DNA of 64,000 nucleotides from Odontesthes bonariensis. Lineage: Eukaryota > Chordata > Actinopteri > Atheriniformes > Atherinopsidae. Shown in pieces: positions 1-11,125 of the stretch; within the stretch, counting starts at the first letter, position 1, and the number at the start of each line of letters is the position of its first letter. The notes beneath the pieces are model-generated. The model saw only the letters and a program-made list of their open reading frames with translations. It was not told where the DNA came from and did no database searches. The position numbers and the translations under genes are program-made. Where the stretch lies: assembly GCF_027942865.1 (NCBI RefSeq), contig NC_134515.1, positions 3,976,839-4,040,838 of the forward strand, in the 5' to 3' direction.

Positions 1-640
1 GGGCATTGACGAGCTTCTTTTGTTGTCGTGCTCTCAGAGGCTGCTGGTGCATGAAACTTCAAACTCTGTGATGCTCAGACAAGCGCGGCCGTCTCCTACA
101 AAAATCCTCAAAGGTTCGCCCACTCGGTGCATTTAGCCTGCGTTGCTCTTCTTCTTATCTTTGTTTACAAGCTCACGTGGTGGCCAGCGGGCCACGGAAA
201 CGTCTCAGCTGAAGGACTCGGACCGCACCACTCAAAAGCGCTGCGGGAAATCCAGAATTCGGCTGGTTTTAAAGATCAAAACTTTCACATAAACATGACT
301 TGTAAACAGATAACAATGTGTCTTTTCTTTTACTGATCCAAAGTGCTGTGCGGTTGGACTTGATGGGATATGGGCCAAGCCGTGAACCGCGTATAAGAAA
401 TGGACGTAGTCGCTGTGACATCAGTGATTAGTGTCGGAGCTGCTGTTTTGAAGCCTTAAGTTTTGCATCTTAGTTCCCGAAGAGGGTGAAGCTGCAGAAA
501 CTTGAAACACGATTGGACAGAAGTTAGTTTTTTTAGACCTAGAATCTGTTTAATGATGGAATTATTTCCAAATGACCACCAGCATACTAATTAGGAGTAC
601 ATCTATTGAATGATTCCACAATGTATCCACTGAGCATCTA
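1..640. other. Intergenic, no gene recognised
   Basis: No spliced exon, RNA gene or repeat end is recognised here. A 69-residue open frame at 127-336 has no recognisable domain and is probably chance. The stretch could be the flank of a gene lying to the left of the window, but nothing in it proves that. Confidence 0.4.
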
Positions 641-796
641 ATAAAGCCTCGTTTCCACTGTCAGTACGGTTCGGGTCACTTCGTATCGGTACGGTACGGG
701 TCGGGTCGCTTTGGGGTCAGCTTTGCGTTCCCACTGTACAAAGGGGACCCTCAGGGGTGGGCGGAGTGCGTGCCGAAGCGTAAATAGCATCCATAA

Positions 797-979
797 TTTA
801 CCTAACTTACCGCACTTACTCTAGCACTAGTTATGCTCTTAGCTGTTTGGTTTTGGAAGGAAATGCACGTAGGATTTCTTGTGACCTGAAGTTCTTTTGC
901 CTACCGATGTGGAACACACTTATTGGAAGTCGCTTTGGATAAAAGCGTCTGCAGAATGACCGTAATGTGATGTAATAAT
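797..979 (+). mobile_element. LINE 3' tail fragment inside the Harbinger element
   Basis: It contains the very common fish repeat block GTCGCTTTGGATAAAAGCGT followed by CTGCAGAATGACCG and a short AATGTGATGTAAT tail. The same block recurs on the opposite strand at 19779-20415, 52447-52755 and 55962-57025. At 19.8 kb it is joined to a LINE reverse-transcriptase C-terminus, so this is the 3' end of that LINE family (L2/Rex1-like). Confidence 0.65.
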
Positions 980-1297
980 TTCAAACCACCTCCAGTGTTT
1001 TCGGTCCTTGATCCGCCGGTAATCGCTCCGAAGCTTCTTCAGCTTAATGCCACACTGGCTCGCGGTCCGGTTGAAACCACTCTCTGCCATTTTTGCGGCA
1101 ATCAGCTGGAAAACTTTTTGGTTTGGCACAGCGCCATCGAGCTCCAGCTGCACAGCCTCCTCACCAACAACGGAGAGCAGAGCCTGGAACCGGTCCTGTG
1201 TGCTGGGTACCCCAAGCAGAAGGGTTTCAAGAATGGTAACGGGTTCCATGGTAACGGGTACCATGGGACCGGTACGCTTTGGTGGTGGTGGAAACAC
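971..1297 (-). pseudogene. Myb/SANT-like DNA-binding ORF of a Harbinger transposon (truncated)
   Basis: The open frame runs from an ATG ending at 1297 leftward. The recognisable part has a helix-rich pattern typical of Myb/SANT-like (trihelix-type) domains, including the segment NQKVFQLIAAKM and the core QCGIKLKKLRSDYRRIKD. This resembles the Myb-like accessory protein of PIF/Harbinger transposons, which in that family helps the transposase bind the ends. The last residues of the 125-codon frame (920-970) come from the inserted LINE tail, so the original C-terminus is lost. It is probably not a working host gene. Confidence 0.55.
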
Positions 1298-1359
1298 TGA
1301 AATAAACTAACCGTTCTGAACCGACCCGTACCGGACTGCATAGTGGAAACGAGGCTTAA

Positions 1360-1963
1360 AGGAGGCTGTTGGAACCAGTGATGTTTTGAGGCTGCCCCCT
1401 AGCAGTCACCACTGGTACTGCACCTAAAGGCTGCACAGCAAGTGACTGCGTCCATCTTTTATATGTCGTCCACGGCCTGAGCAGAGGAACGTTTCAGCAG
1501 CCCAGACCTTTCACTTTTTTATATTTCTATTCATACATGTATGCTTTATGCTGATGAGCCAAAATTAATCAACGTGTCTTTTTTCTCAAGCCTGTCATCT
1601 TGTTGCCATTAACTTAATAGTTTTTGCTCTATCTGTTGCTAATGTATAAGTGGTTTAATGTTTCGAAAAAAAGGCGATTGCTTCTGTAAAATACTGGTGA
1701 TTCGCATGTAAACCCAAGTGAAGTGGAGGTTCAGGTGTGCTGGGGAAATGGGGAGAAAACATGTTTTTAAAGATACTTGAACATCAGAGATTCTGGGTCG
1801 GTGCAATGATACATATCAGTTGTCTAAAAGGGAAAAGTGAACCCAAACTTTAAGAGTTCTTATACAGTCAGAGGTTTCATTTTATTTCATTGTGTAACTT
1901 TGATTGTTCTCAGCTGCTTGAATCTACTTTCGCTGTATGTTGGTTACCTGGAAAATAGAACAG
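1360..1963. other. Intergenic, no gene recognised
   Basis: AT-rich sequence with no recognisable exon, RNA gene or complete repeat. Confidence 0.4.
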
Positions 1964-2707
1964 ATGACATATCACACTGTGTCATTATTTACTGAACAAA
2001 AACTGAGACCAAACACAGAAGCAGTGAGTGAGAAACTAAGTGAACCCCTGTTCCAGCAGCTGGTAGCAGCAGTGAGTGAGAAACTAAGTGAACCCCTGTT
2101 CCAGCAGCTGGTAGCAGCAGTGAGCTTAAGTAATGGTTTCCTGTGGGACGTTATCAGTCTCTCTCATGGTTAAAGGAGGAATCTTGGCAATCAGTAAGAA
2201 TCAGTCTTTTTCTAACTGTGCTGTCATGACCTTTAACCTTTAACATGCTAACTGAGGCCTGCAGAGTCTGAGATGTAGCTCTTGGGTTTCTGACCGCGGG
2301 GTGACCTTTAACCTTTAACATGCTAACTGAGGCCTGCAGAGTCTGAGATGTAGCTCTTGGGTTTCTGACCGCGGGGTGACCTTGCTGGGACGTCCACTCC
2401 TGGGCAGATTGACAGCCGTCCTGAATGTTTTTCTCTTGTGAATAATCTTTCTCTCTGTAGAACGATGGACTCCAGATAGTTTGGAAACGGCCTTATAACC
2501 CTTCCCAGGTTAATGGGCAGCAACAGCTGCTTCTCTGAAATCATTGCTGATGTCTTTCCTCCTTGGCATCGTGTTAACACACACCGGAATGCTGATCCCT
2601 CTTAGTTCCTGTGGAAGCAGGAAGTGTTCACTTAGTTTTTCACTCATTGCTTCTGTGTTTTGTCTCAGTTTTTGTTCAGTAAATAATGACACAGTGTGAT
2701 ATGTCAT
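1964..2707 (-). mobile_element. Tc1/mariner-like remnant with long inverted ends
   Basis: About 80 bp at 1965-2045 is repeated inverted at about 2626-2706 (TGACATATCACACTG end). Between them the minus strand encodes a broken Tc1-type N-terminus: MPRRKDISNDFREAAVAAH near 2520-2576, then frame-shifted sequence matching the better copy at 57.16-57.87 kb. Two internal tandem duplications are present, one of 48 bp (about 2022-2118) and one of about 75 bp (about 2228-2378). A clean TA target duplication is not visible, so the outer limits are approximate. Confidence 0.55.
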
Positions 2708-3574
2708 GGTTGGATTAGCATAATTTAAGACGTTTATGTTCTGATGCATAAACCTTTTAGACTGAAAGATGATGTACCTGTTCGGTTAAGCTTAAAGCCT
2801 CAGATCCACCATCAGAGACCTCTGTACTCACATCTGGACACAGCTGCTCATCAGTTCGTGTTGCTGCTGTCGCGTAAATGTGAGCAATGTCTCGTTGAAC
2901 TGTAGCTGTGCTCTGCTTTGAACAGACACCGTTCTGTTGGTGCTCCTCGCGCTGGGCCCATGGATTTAAATGGCCGTTATTTACTGCTTTTTCTGCTTGA
3001 TTTCAGCTAAGTTCCTATTGCTGTTTCCCAAAGACCATCTTTCTCTGGTGTTTTTTGTGTTCGGATTTCATAAAGCTTTGGAAATGTTTGTCTAAATGAG
3101 GCTAATTTAATAATATAACGGCGTGCGTCACATGTCTTTATCTCTGCTTTCTGATAGTAACAGAGTCCAGGCTGGGATCGGTTGGTGGGACAGTAATCAT
3201 ACGATGATGCGGTGCCACCTGACACATCCAGTAACAACGTATTAGCCTTTGAGCACAGAAGTGCCTCATAAGTTTGAATCAGTAGCCTTGATTCATTGTT
3301 TTATTTGTGCTCCTAACATCTGTCTGCAGTGTGACATCATACAGGCTGATCCAGCTGTTTTAGGGACGGCTTCCTGGGTTCTGGATCCTGACCCCGTGAT
3401 GCCGTTTTATCTCTAATCACGTTCACGTGTTAGTTCTACGGTTTTACCTTCTTACTACTGCAACCTGGATAAGGATTCTCAACGAAGGCAATCCTCTCTA
3501 AATGGAGCCGTGCCCCCCATCGGACACCAACTGTACCAACCATGTCGTCACCACGGATTCCTCCTCTGATTCCC
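2708..3574. other. Intergenic, no gene recognised
   Basis: No exon-like frame with splice sites, RNA gene or recognisable repeat end was found between the Tc1-like remnant and the minisatellite. Confidence 0.4.
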
Positions 3575-4540
3575 CCTCTGCTCACGAATTCTTCGTTTGT
3601 TCACTGATTCCTCCTCTGTCCGCGAATTCTTCATCTGTTCATGGATTCCCCCTCTGGTTACGAATTCTTCGTTTGTTCATGGATTCCCCCTCTGGTTACG
3701 AATTCTTCGTTTGTTCATGGATTCCCCCTCTGGTTACGAATTCTTCGTTTGTTCATGGATTCCCCCTCTGGTTACGAATTCTTCGTTTGTTCATGGATTC
3801 CCCCTCTGGTTACGAATTCTTCGTTTGTTCATGGATTCCCCCTCTGGTTACGAATTCTTCGTCTGCTCACGAATTCTTCGTTTGCTCACGAATTCTTCGT
3901 TTGTTCACTGATTCCTCCTCTGTCCACGAATTCTTCATTTGTTCATGGATTCCCCCTCTGCTCACAAATTCTTCGTTTGTTCATGGATTCCCCCTCTGGT
4001 CACGAATTCTTCGTTTGCTCACGAATTCTTCGTTTGTTCACGAATTCTTCGTTTGCGCACGAATTCCTCCTCTGTCCACGAATTCCTCCTCTGTCCACGA
4101 ATTCTTCGTTTGTTCATGGATTCCCCCTCTGCTCACGAATTCTTCGTTTGTTCACGAATTCTTCGTTTGCTCACGAATTCCTCCTCTGTCCACGAATTCT
4201 TCGTTTGTTCATGGATTCCCCCTCTGCTCACGAATTCTTCGTTTGTTCACGAATTCTTCGTTTGTCCACGAATTCTTCATTTGTCCACGAATTCTTCATT
4301 TGTTCACGAATTCTTCATTTGTTCACGAATTCCCCCTCTGCTCACAAATTCTTCGTTTGTTCACGAATTCCCCCTCTGCTCACAAATTCTTCGTTTGTTC
4401 ACGAATTCTTCGTCTGTTCATGGATTCCTCTGCTCACGAATTCTTCGTCTGCTGACGGATTTCTCCTCTGCTCACGGATTCCTCCTCTGTTCACGAATTC
4501 TTCGTTTGTTCACGAATTCTTCGTCTGCTCAAGGATTAAT
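3575..4540. repeat. 38-bp minisatellite with shorter sub-repeats
   Basis: The core unit reads GAATTCTTCGTTTGTTCATG followed by GATTCCCCCTCTGGTTAC. It is 38 bp long and almost perfect at about 3640-3860. To the right the unit breaks into 15-23 bp sub-blocks built on CACGAATTCTTCGTTTGTT and CGAATTCCTCCTCTGTC. The unit has no stop codon in the forward frames, so reading frames of 227 to 317 codons run through all three. These are by-products of the repeat, not genes. It ends at an AT-rich junction near 4540. Confidence 0.9.
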
Positions 4541-5934
4541 ATTTTTAATATTTATTTTAATTAAAAGAACATCTGGCCACCACCAGATGAGCGGCACTGC
4601 TCCACCTCGACTACGGACTTGAACAGAGTTGAAGCTGCCAAACGGGTCGGAGTCCATCCAAGTATCTCAGAAGTGTCTTTAGACGTGTATAAAGGGAATG
4701 TTTGAGTGAAATGATCAGGGTTGAAGGGTTAAAGATGGATCCAACTCTGTTAAAGTCATCTTATTTCCTTTAGCATCAAGGGTTGAAACTCTCCAAATGT
4801 TAACGATTCATGAAAGATTAGCATCTGAACAGATTAATCAGAGAAACTTTGTTGTTTTCATTTCAAGAAAATGTTAACGGGCCTCAGTCTGGAAGGACTG
4901 AAAGTCCAACCAGTGCACCTCCCGGGTCTCGTTCTCCTCACATTCTGTAACCATCCGGTCTTTTGTCTGGAAGACTGCGTTCTTCCCAGTTCATTCCCAT
5001 CTTTTCCTTGGGTTTTGCTCCGGTTTTATACTCTTTAATTTGTGTTTTACAGCGTTTCAGCAGATACGTTCAGACTTTAAACGAGTTTAAAGAGTAATCG
5101 ATGAGATCGGACATTCAGAGAATGTTCGTGTCTCGTATTTTAATTCCAAATCTAAAAAGTGGGATTTTTTTTTTCTGCGTCGCAGTTTAACTTCCTCCTG
5201 ACAAACCGGCCTTCTTCCCGTTTTTCTTTTGAAATTGTTGCTCTGACAAAACTTCAGATTATCCAAATGTTTAATCATCCGCGGTGTAATTCAGACGAGT
5301 CGGTTTCTGCGCGTAAGAAGAACGGGGCCTCGTGGAGTCGAGGTGCACGAAACCCGGACTCCCTCCCAAACCTCTCTGTGTTGAGCGGGATCGTTTATGG
5401 AGCTCCAGAACAAAATCAGAGGCTCATATTTCTTTGTTGTCTGTGATGAACGACTTTTGTTTCTGTTTCGGACGAATCTAAAGCAACTCTGATGTCTTTA
5501 GGGAGATCTTCGGTATCATGTTATCCTTCTGTTTCCGCCTCCTTTTTGTATATCAGTATTTAACAGCCTCATTGAAACAAACTCAAGTACTTTAGACGGG
5601 CTGGAGTATAAGATGACAAAATGTGCTTTTGTTTGAAAAATGATTCGTCTCATGAAATGATGTACGTGCACAAAATGTCGACTTTTAAATCACAACACAA
5701 TAATGTTACTGATTGTATATTGGACACAAATAAATAATAATCAATGCAACTGACTGGATGAAGGCTTGTTGTGTGCATCATATTTTTGAAGCCCCGATTT
5801 TTAGCTTGCTTCCCCGAGTCCGTTGATCGAAGTGTGAGCATAAAGGTCAAGACCCAGTCCAAGGTTTAGTTGGTTTATTGCAGAAGCTTCTGAAGATCAC
5901 ACAGTTAAATGATATGCATTCTGTCCTGCTGCTA
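4541..5934. other. Intergenic, no gene recognised
   Basis: No coding exon, RNA gene or repeat family is recognised. A 95-codon forward frame at 5159-5446 has no recognisable domain and no codon signature that would support a gene. Confidence 0.4.
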
Positions 5935-6675
5935 AATCAAATCAAATCAAATTTATTTGTATAACACATTTCATGTGCAAAACAATACAAATGCTCTTTT
6001 TGGGAAGTCCAGTTAAAAGAGCGTTACAGTGATGGAGTCTGCTGGAGATGAATGCATGGATGAGTTTCTCCTGGTCTGTTTGGGAGAGGAAACCTTTAAT
6101 TCTGTTGATGTTTCTGAGGTGGTAAAAAGCTGCCTTGGTGACAGCTTTGATGTGGCTGCTGAAAGTCAGATCTGAGTCTATCAACACTCCGAGGTTACCA
6201 ACTTGGTCAGTGATCGTAAGGGCCCGAGTCTCAAGATATTTACCAACGCTGACCCTCTTCTCTTTGCTCCCAAACAGAATGATCTCAGTTTGGTCTTCGT
6301 TTAATTGTAGAAAATTCTCTCTCATCCAGGTGTTTACTTCCTCCAGACACTGACACAGTACGTCTGCTGGGCTGCAGTCGCCATGGTGACAGAGACACAT
6401 AAAGTTGTGTATCGTCTGCATAAACTGTGATAATTGATGTTAAAATTCTGCAGTATCTGACCCAAAGGGAGCATATACAAGTTAAACAGAAGAGGTCCAA
6501 GAATCGATCCCTGGGGGACTCCACAAGTCATGGCCACTCGCTCAGATTCATAACTGCCAATTGTAACAAAATAACTCCGGCCTTCTAAGTAGGACCTAAG
6601 TGAGATCTGGGGATTTTCCTTCTCCCTTCTGATTATATGTTTCAGTATTTGCGTTATCTTCGTCTTGTGGCACAA
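5935..6675 (-). mobile_element. L2/CR1-type LINE reverse-transcriptase fragment
   Basis: On the minus strand several frames give pieces of a LINE reverse transcriptase in order. First comes GVPQGSILGPLLFNLYMLP, the usual motif before the catalytic block. Then comes a broken YADDTQLY segment (6420-6460). Last is the thumb-side region with QLNEDQTEIILFGS and LTFSSHIKAVTKAAFYHLRN. Frameshifts separate the pieces, so it is dead. The 3' end at 5935-5960 has the TCAAATCAAATCAAATTTAT tail typical of fish L2 elements. Confidence 0.75.
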
Positions 6676-7371
6676 CCGGTAGCATAACAGGAAACAGGCA
6701 TTATATGGTTATTAACAGGAAACAGACCTTATATGGGTATTATATATATATCACACTGTCACACATACATCGTACAATGAATAGTATTGATATAATCTCA
6801 CAATATTCATTCCCACAAGGGGAAAGTGACACTTTTTACCTTCTATTTAAATGATTTGAAACCCGGGTGATTAACGTACGTAACATGACATTTAAGTTCC
6901 CTGACTTCAAATCATTTTTGTTCTTTTTATTTAATTTTATTTGGGGAACATTCATTAAATCTGGCTTCTTTACACTCAGTTTGACGCAGGATTTTGTACA
7001 GTTGGGCACCTGGAAAACGTGGGTGTTAAAGCTCGATTTAAACGGACTTAAGTTACTCAGGAAACATTTTAAAAACATTGATTTACAAGCTTACAAGATC
7101 ATTTGAACCCATACGTTTCTTGAAACATTAGTCTTATCCGTCCAAATAAAACCTGTTGGAGAGGAACAAATGAAAAAGCAGAGTCTGGATACCTGTACAC
7201 ATGGAATTATACGGAGAACACAGGAAATAAGAATAAGAGAAAACGAGGGTTAGAGATAAAAACATTTAATTATGATATTCCTTAAGAAAATCTATTAGTA
7301 GAAAAAAATAATGTGCATGCATTCATGAATACTTTTTTCAAAAACTAAAGATATATTTGTTCATTTCTGTT
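6676..7371. other. Intergenic, no gene recognised
   Basis: AT-rich sequence with a short TATATA run near 6743. No exon or clear repeat is recognised. Confidence 0.35.
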
Positions 7372-8030
7372 TAAAAGTCCTGATCCAGCCTAATTTCTTC
7401 CAGACTTTCCTGTAAACTTTAAAGTGTCCTGATCAACAGTTCTCCAGATTTCTGAAGCTCTTTCACAGTTTTTCTTTGGACATTTTCTGCTTTTTCCCTC
7501 ATCTTCAGTCCTTGTACATGACCATCTTCAGAGGAACGTGTTTTTTCTCTGTTAAGCCACTTAACTCTGACCTATGAACCATTCAGGCAGGAAAAAGGCT
7601 CCTAACTCAAGAGATGAACCAGTGTTGTGTCCAACTTAGCAAAGAAGCCATTTTAAATTGGATCTTTAGGCACTTTGTTCCCAGCAGCCTGTCACAGAGA
7701 CACATCATTTGTTCCCATTTCTTTAGTTGCATCTGTGAAAAACAGCAAAGATAACACAGTGTGACAGACAGAAAACAGGATTTCTGCAGCAACAAGGTGA
7801 TTCCCAAAGAGCTGTTAGCTGAAAACTTGGCATATCTCAGCATGGTGTGCAGTGTGTCCTTAAAACATTTGAGGAAACTAGACAAGTGGAGGACCAAAGA
7901 AGAAGTGTCAGGCCTAAAGAACTATCTACAGCAGATGAAAAGTGTTTTAATTAATAGTTCAGTTTTCTGTTTCTTTGGCAATATTTAAAGAAATGTGGAT
8001 GGGCTGAAGACTTTTGCACAGTGATTTATT
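7372..8030 (+). mobile_element. Tc1/mariner-like fragment
   Basis: The sequence starting at AAAAGTCCTGATCCAGCC matches the copy that begins near 43660. The part at 7761-7945 matches the N-terminal transposase region better preserved at 44456-44640. The frame is broken and no catalytic region remains. A third, inverted piece of the same family is at 27660-27900. Confidence 0.6.
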
Positions 8031-8254
8031 TCCACATTCGGTTTCACTCATTTATATATAATTTTGTACATAGAAAAGATTTTTTTAAAGAGAAATGGAT
8101 ACAACTGAAGACATTTATTTTGTAAAAACAAGTGAAACTCTCCACCTCCGCATTAATCTGCATTAGGGTGTGTTACCAGAAACCGCCGCTGGGTGGCGGT
8201 AACGTTCCTGTTCACTTCCAGGAAATGAAAGAAGAAGAAGGGTAAAAGCTCCCG

Positions 8255-8267
8255 TTTCCGGTTCCGG
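8255..8267 (+). promoter_or_regulatory. Paired ETS-like sites upstream of ndufb11
   Basis: TTTCCGGTTCCGG gives two adjacent TTCCGG cores about 30-40 bp before the ndufb11 ATG. ETS-family (GABP-type) sites of this form are common in promoters of nuclear mitochondrial genes. The assignment is by motif and position only. Confidence 0.35.
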
Positions 8268-8296
8268 ATCAACAATATCCTTCACAGACAGGCGAA

Positions 8297-10709
8297 ATGT
8301 TGTCCCGGCTGTCACGGTTCGGGCTCGCTTTGCCCCGTTCTCTCCCTGTAGCTCCGGCCCGGTTTGTCTCTCAGTCTAAGCCGACCAGTGCCACCGGAGC
8401 GCCGGCCGTGACGGAGCTGCACCCCGCCGCTGAGCAGTCCGGACACGGTGAGGTCAGCCCGTACGTCAAGGTTAGTTCCTCTCCATGATACTCCATGACA
8501 ACACTGTGACGTTATCCTGCGTAAGCATTAACTTCTGTGTCAAACACTCATTTACCTGCCAGTTAAAATATGCACCTGAAAGAATAATGAGTTAAATGTA
8601 TAACTAAGTATCTGCTGAATGTACCCAGCATGCAGACTGTGCACAGTGTGTACTGCAGACTGTTGAAGGACTCTGATTAATGACTGTTTTACTTTAGTAA
8701 ATCCAGTTTTAAAGCTTTTATATTCTGAATAAAGCTTGTCGTTGCTGTATAAATCGTCTCAGCTGAAGACACGCGTTCCTGTTTTGTCAGAATCCAGATT
8801 ATCATGGCTTCTCCAGCGATCCGGTGGAAGATGAGTGGAACATGAAGGTTGGCTTCTTCTTTGGCATCTCTGTGGCTCTGGTTATCGGAGGAACATTTAT
8901 CCACTACCTGCCCGACCTCGGGTGAGCTCTCACTTCTTCTTCATTTGTCTCATTTCAAGCTGCTTGTGTCCTCTCTCTCCTCCGGCTCGAGAACCTGGAA
9001 ATTGTTAAGAGCCAAATATTTTAAAGGATGTCTAAATGTCACCCAGAGTGAGGACACATGAGTGTTTTTAGACTTTTTCAGTTGCAGTAACACCTTAAAG
9101 GGCTGTGGGGCTTTAATCCTGCCCTGTAAACTGAATTAAATGCCCATATCTACCTCATCATGAGCAGATTTAAAGGTCGTCTGACAGAAATAATTAAAGT
9201 ATGAGGCTTAAATTAAACAAATGTTAGATGAAGCAGCTGTGTCACAGCTCATTTTGCTTGATGCCTGAAGCCTCCTCTCTGCTCATGTCTGTTCTCGACT
9301 CTGCTCGCATCTATGGGGAGGAGCGAACACGCCAAGTGTTGCCCGTTGAGGTGCCTCTATCTGGGTAATCTGGGTACCAGACTTCCTCCTCCAGTGGAAA
9401 CACAGGATGTTCAGAGTCAGAGGCCCTTCAAACTTTCCATCTTTACCATTACAGTCGAACACAGGCATGAGTTTGGTGAATTTTATGCAGGAAAATCGAT
9501 CCGACTACACAGTAATATTGATAATCTCACTCACAGGGCTGTTGATCCACTCAGAATCACAGCTGGATTCATTCCCGACCTTTAATATGCTCATAAATTA
9601 ATAATAATAGGGCTGGGCAACGATTAAAATGTTTAATCTAATTAATCACATGATTTCCCTGATTAATCACGATTAATCGCATTTGTACGCAAAATCCAAA
9701 AATGAATCCAAAAGTAGTGTATAGCCTTTAGCATTTAGTTTTATTTTAAATGTGCTGCCATATGAATGAAAGTGCCATAACATTTGTTGTGCAAACACAC
9801 TTTTAACATCAGCATCTTTCTGTAGTTTTTATGTAGAAGCCTCGCTCCACTGTCTGTTTCCTTGAATGACTTGTTGCTATCAGTTGTGTGTTTTGCCTTT
9901 AAGTGATATTTTAGACTGGAACTACTACGCTGAGAAGACAATTCAACTTGGCAGTGTTTACAGATGACTTTGGTTCTGTCGACTCCGCCGTCTGGAAGAA
10001 CTTTAAAATGAAAATGGCCGAGTAAAAGTTCCGTACCCTTCTCCATGTTTGGTGGATCCGCCGATTACTTTCTTTTCCTGTTCCACAGCAGACAGCAGCA
10101 GACTTTTACAAAATAAAAGCCTGTGAGCAACAGACTTTTACAAAATAAAAGCCTGTGAGCAACAGACTTTTACAGAATAAAAGCCTGTGAGCAACAGACT
10201 TTTACAAAATAAAAGCCTGTGAGCAACAGACTTTTACAGAATAAAAGCCTGTGAGCAACAGACTTTTACAAAATAAAAGCCTGTGAGCAACAGACTTTTA
10301 CAATAATAAAAGCCTGCGTTAATGCATGATAAAATATTAATTTGCATTAAATAATTAACAAGTTAAGGCGATAATAACGAGTTAACTCGCCCAGCCCTAA
10401 ATAATAATGATGCATTTTATTTATAACACACTTTACATTTACAACAAAATCTCAAAGTGCAAAAGTCGAACAGAAGTGGTCACTCGAGACACTTGTGAGG
10501 ATTTAGTGGGCTTTTAGTGTAATAATTAAAGGGTTTAAACAGGAGTTTATGACTGAATGTTATTGATATTTTGCAGAATGCGACAGTGGGCCAGAAGGGA
10601 GGCGGAGCGGCTCATCCAGCAGAGGGAGGCGGACGGGCTGCCACTCATCGACGAGAATTACTACGAAGTAGACAAGATTGTTCTGCCCTCAGCCGGTGGG
10701 GAGGAGTAA
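8297..10709 (+). CDS. ndufb11: NADH:ubiquinone oxidoreductase subunit B11 (complex I ESSS subunit)
   Basis: Three exons, 8297-8470, 8791-8921 and 10577-10709, join in frame to 145 residues. Human NDUFB11 is of similar size. The product is an accessory single-span subunit of the membrane arm of mitochondrial complex I, needed for assembly and not for catalysis itself. Exon 1 encodes an Arg/Ser-rich, acid-poor N-terminus (MLSRLSRFGLALPRS) that fits a mitochondrial targeting peptide. Exon 2 carries NPDYHGFSSDP and the transmembrane helix VGFFFGISVALVIGGTFIHY, followed by LPD. Exon 3 carries the family signature MRQWARREAERL and ends in GGEE. All splice sites are GT-AG (donors gttagt and gtgagc, acceptors tcag and gcag). 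A hAT element lies in intron 2. The poly(A) signal AATAAA is at 10764-10769. Identification is by motif memory and is strong. Confidence 0.93.
9608..10399 (-). mobile_element. hAT-type non-autonomous element in ndufb11 intron 2
   Basis: The ends TAGGGCTGGGC (9608) and GCCCAGCCCTA (ending 10399) are inverted. An identical 8-bp duplication AATAATAA flanks it (9600-9607 and 10400-10407), which defines hAT insertion. On the minus strand 9741-10046 encodes a BED-type zinc finger (VICKHCQVELSSQ then LKYHLKAKH), the DNA-binding start of hAT transposases; the catalytic part is absent. A 32-bp tandem array lies at about 10095-10315. A related copy sits at 48312-49187. Confidence 0.88.
10095..10315. 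repeat. 32-bp tandem repeat inside the hAT element
   Basis: About seven copies of a unit beginning AGCAACAGACTTTTACA and ending AAAAGCCTGTG. Copies differ mainly at one A/G (ACAAAATA or ACAGAATA). The sister element at 48.8 kb has only about four copies. Confidence 0.85.
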
Positions 10710-10763
10710 CATCTGCAGAACAGACCTACTGTATTTCCTGATTATTGTATTTCCCTATGATAG

Positions 10764-10769
10764 AATAAA
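10764..10769 (+). terminator. Poly(A) signal of ndufb11
   Basis: A canonical AATAAA 55 bp after the ndufb11 stop codon and the first one downstream, so it is the likely cleavage signal. Confidence 0.7.
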
Positions 10770-10932
10770 TGATATGCTTGTTGGATTGTGTAACTCTTGT
10801 TCGTGGACAATGTTTAATTGTTAATGCGGACACTGCTGATACCAGCTCTGACGGGTTTCATTGCTTTTATCCGAACAAGTGCCGATGATAATATTTCAAT
10901 TTAACATTTATCACCGTGAAACATGTACTTAA

Positions 10933-11125
10933 AGGGACAGTTCGCCTCTTTTGACATGAAGCTATATGACATCCCATATCAGCAACATCATTTCTGAACA
11001 TCTTCTTACCCCCTGCTGCGTCCTGTGAGCAGAGTTCCAGCCTCGTTTTGGTGTTGATGAAGGTAGTCCGGCTAGTTGGCTGGGGTTTAAAAAATAAAGC
11101 GTTTTGCTTCTCAAAACAATATGTG
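10933..11125 (+). mobile_element. Left arm of palindromic TTAA MITE (family 1)
   Basis: TTAA (10929-10932) followed by AGGGACAGTTCGCCTCTTTT and the rest of the arm up to CTCAAAACAATATGTGTT. The second half of the element is missing. Full copies are at 22.0, 26.5 and 36.2 kb. Confidence 0.8.

Larger units (their letters stand above)
645..1356. mobile_element. PIF/Harbinger-type non-autonomous DNA transposon
   Basis: The ends are inverted: AGCCTCGTTTCCACT at 645 and its complement ending at 1356. They are followed further in by related GTACGG/CCGTAC-rich subterminal sequence. The flanks carry a 3-bp duplication TAA (642-644 and 1357-1359), the target choice of PIF/Harbinger elements. Inside, the minus strand encodes a Myb/SANT-like DNA-binding fragment (see 971-1297), the kind of second protein Harbinger elements carry. 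No transposase is present, so it could only move with help from elsewhere. A LINE tail has inserted in its left half. Confidence 0.75.

Noticed and set aside
3502-4622. Open frames of 317, 307 and 227 codons on the plus strand
   Set aside because: They are all readings of the same 38-bp minisatellite, open in every forward frame with rotating copies of one peptide. No start context, splice sites or domain.
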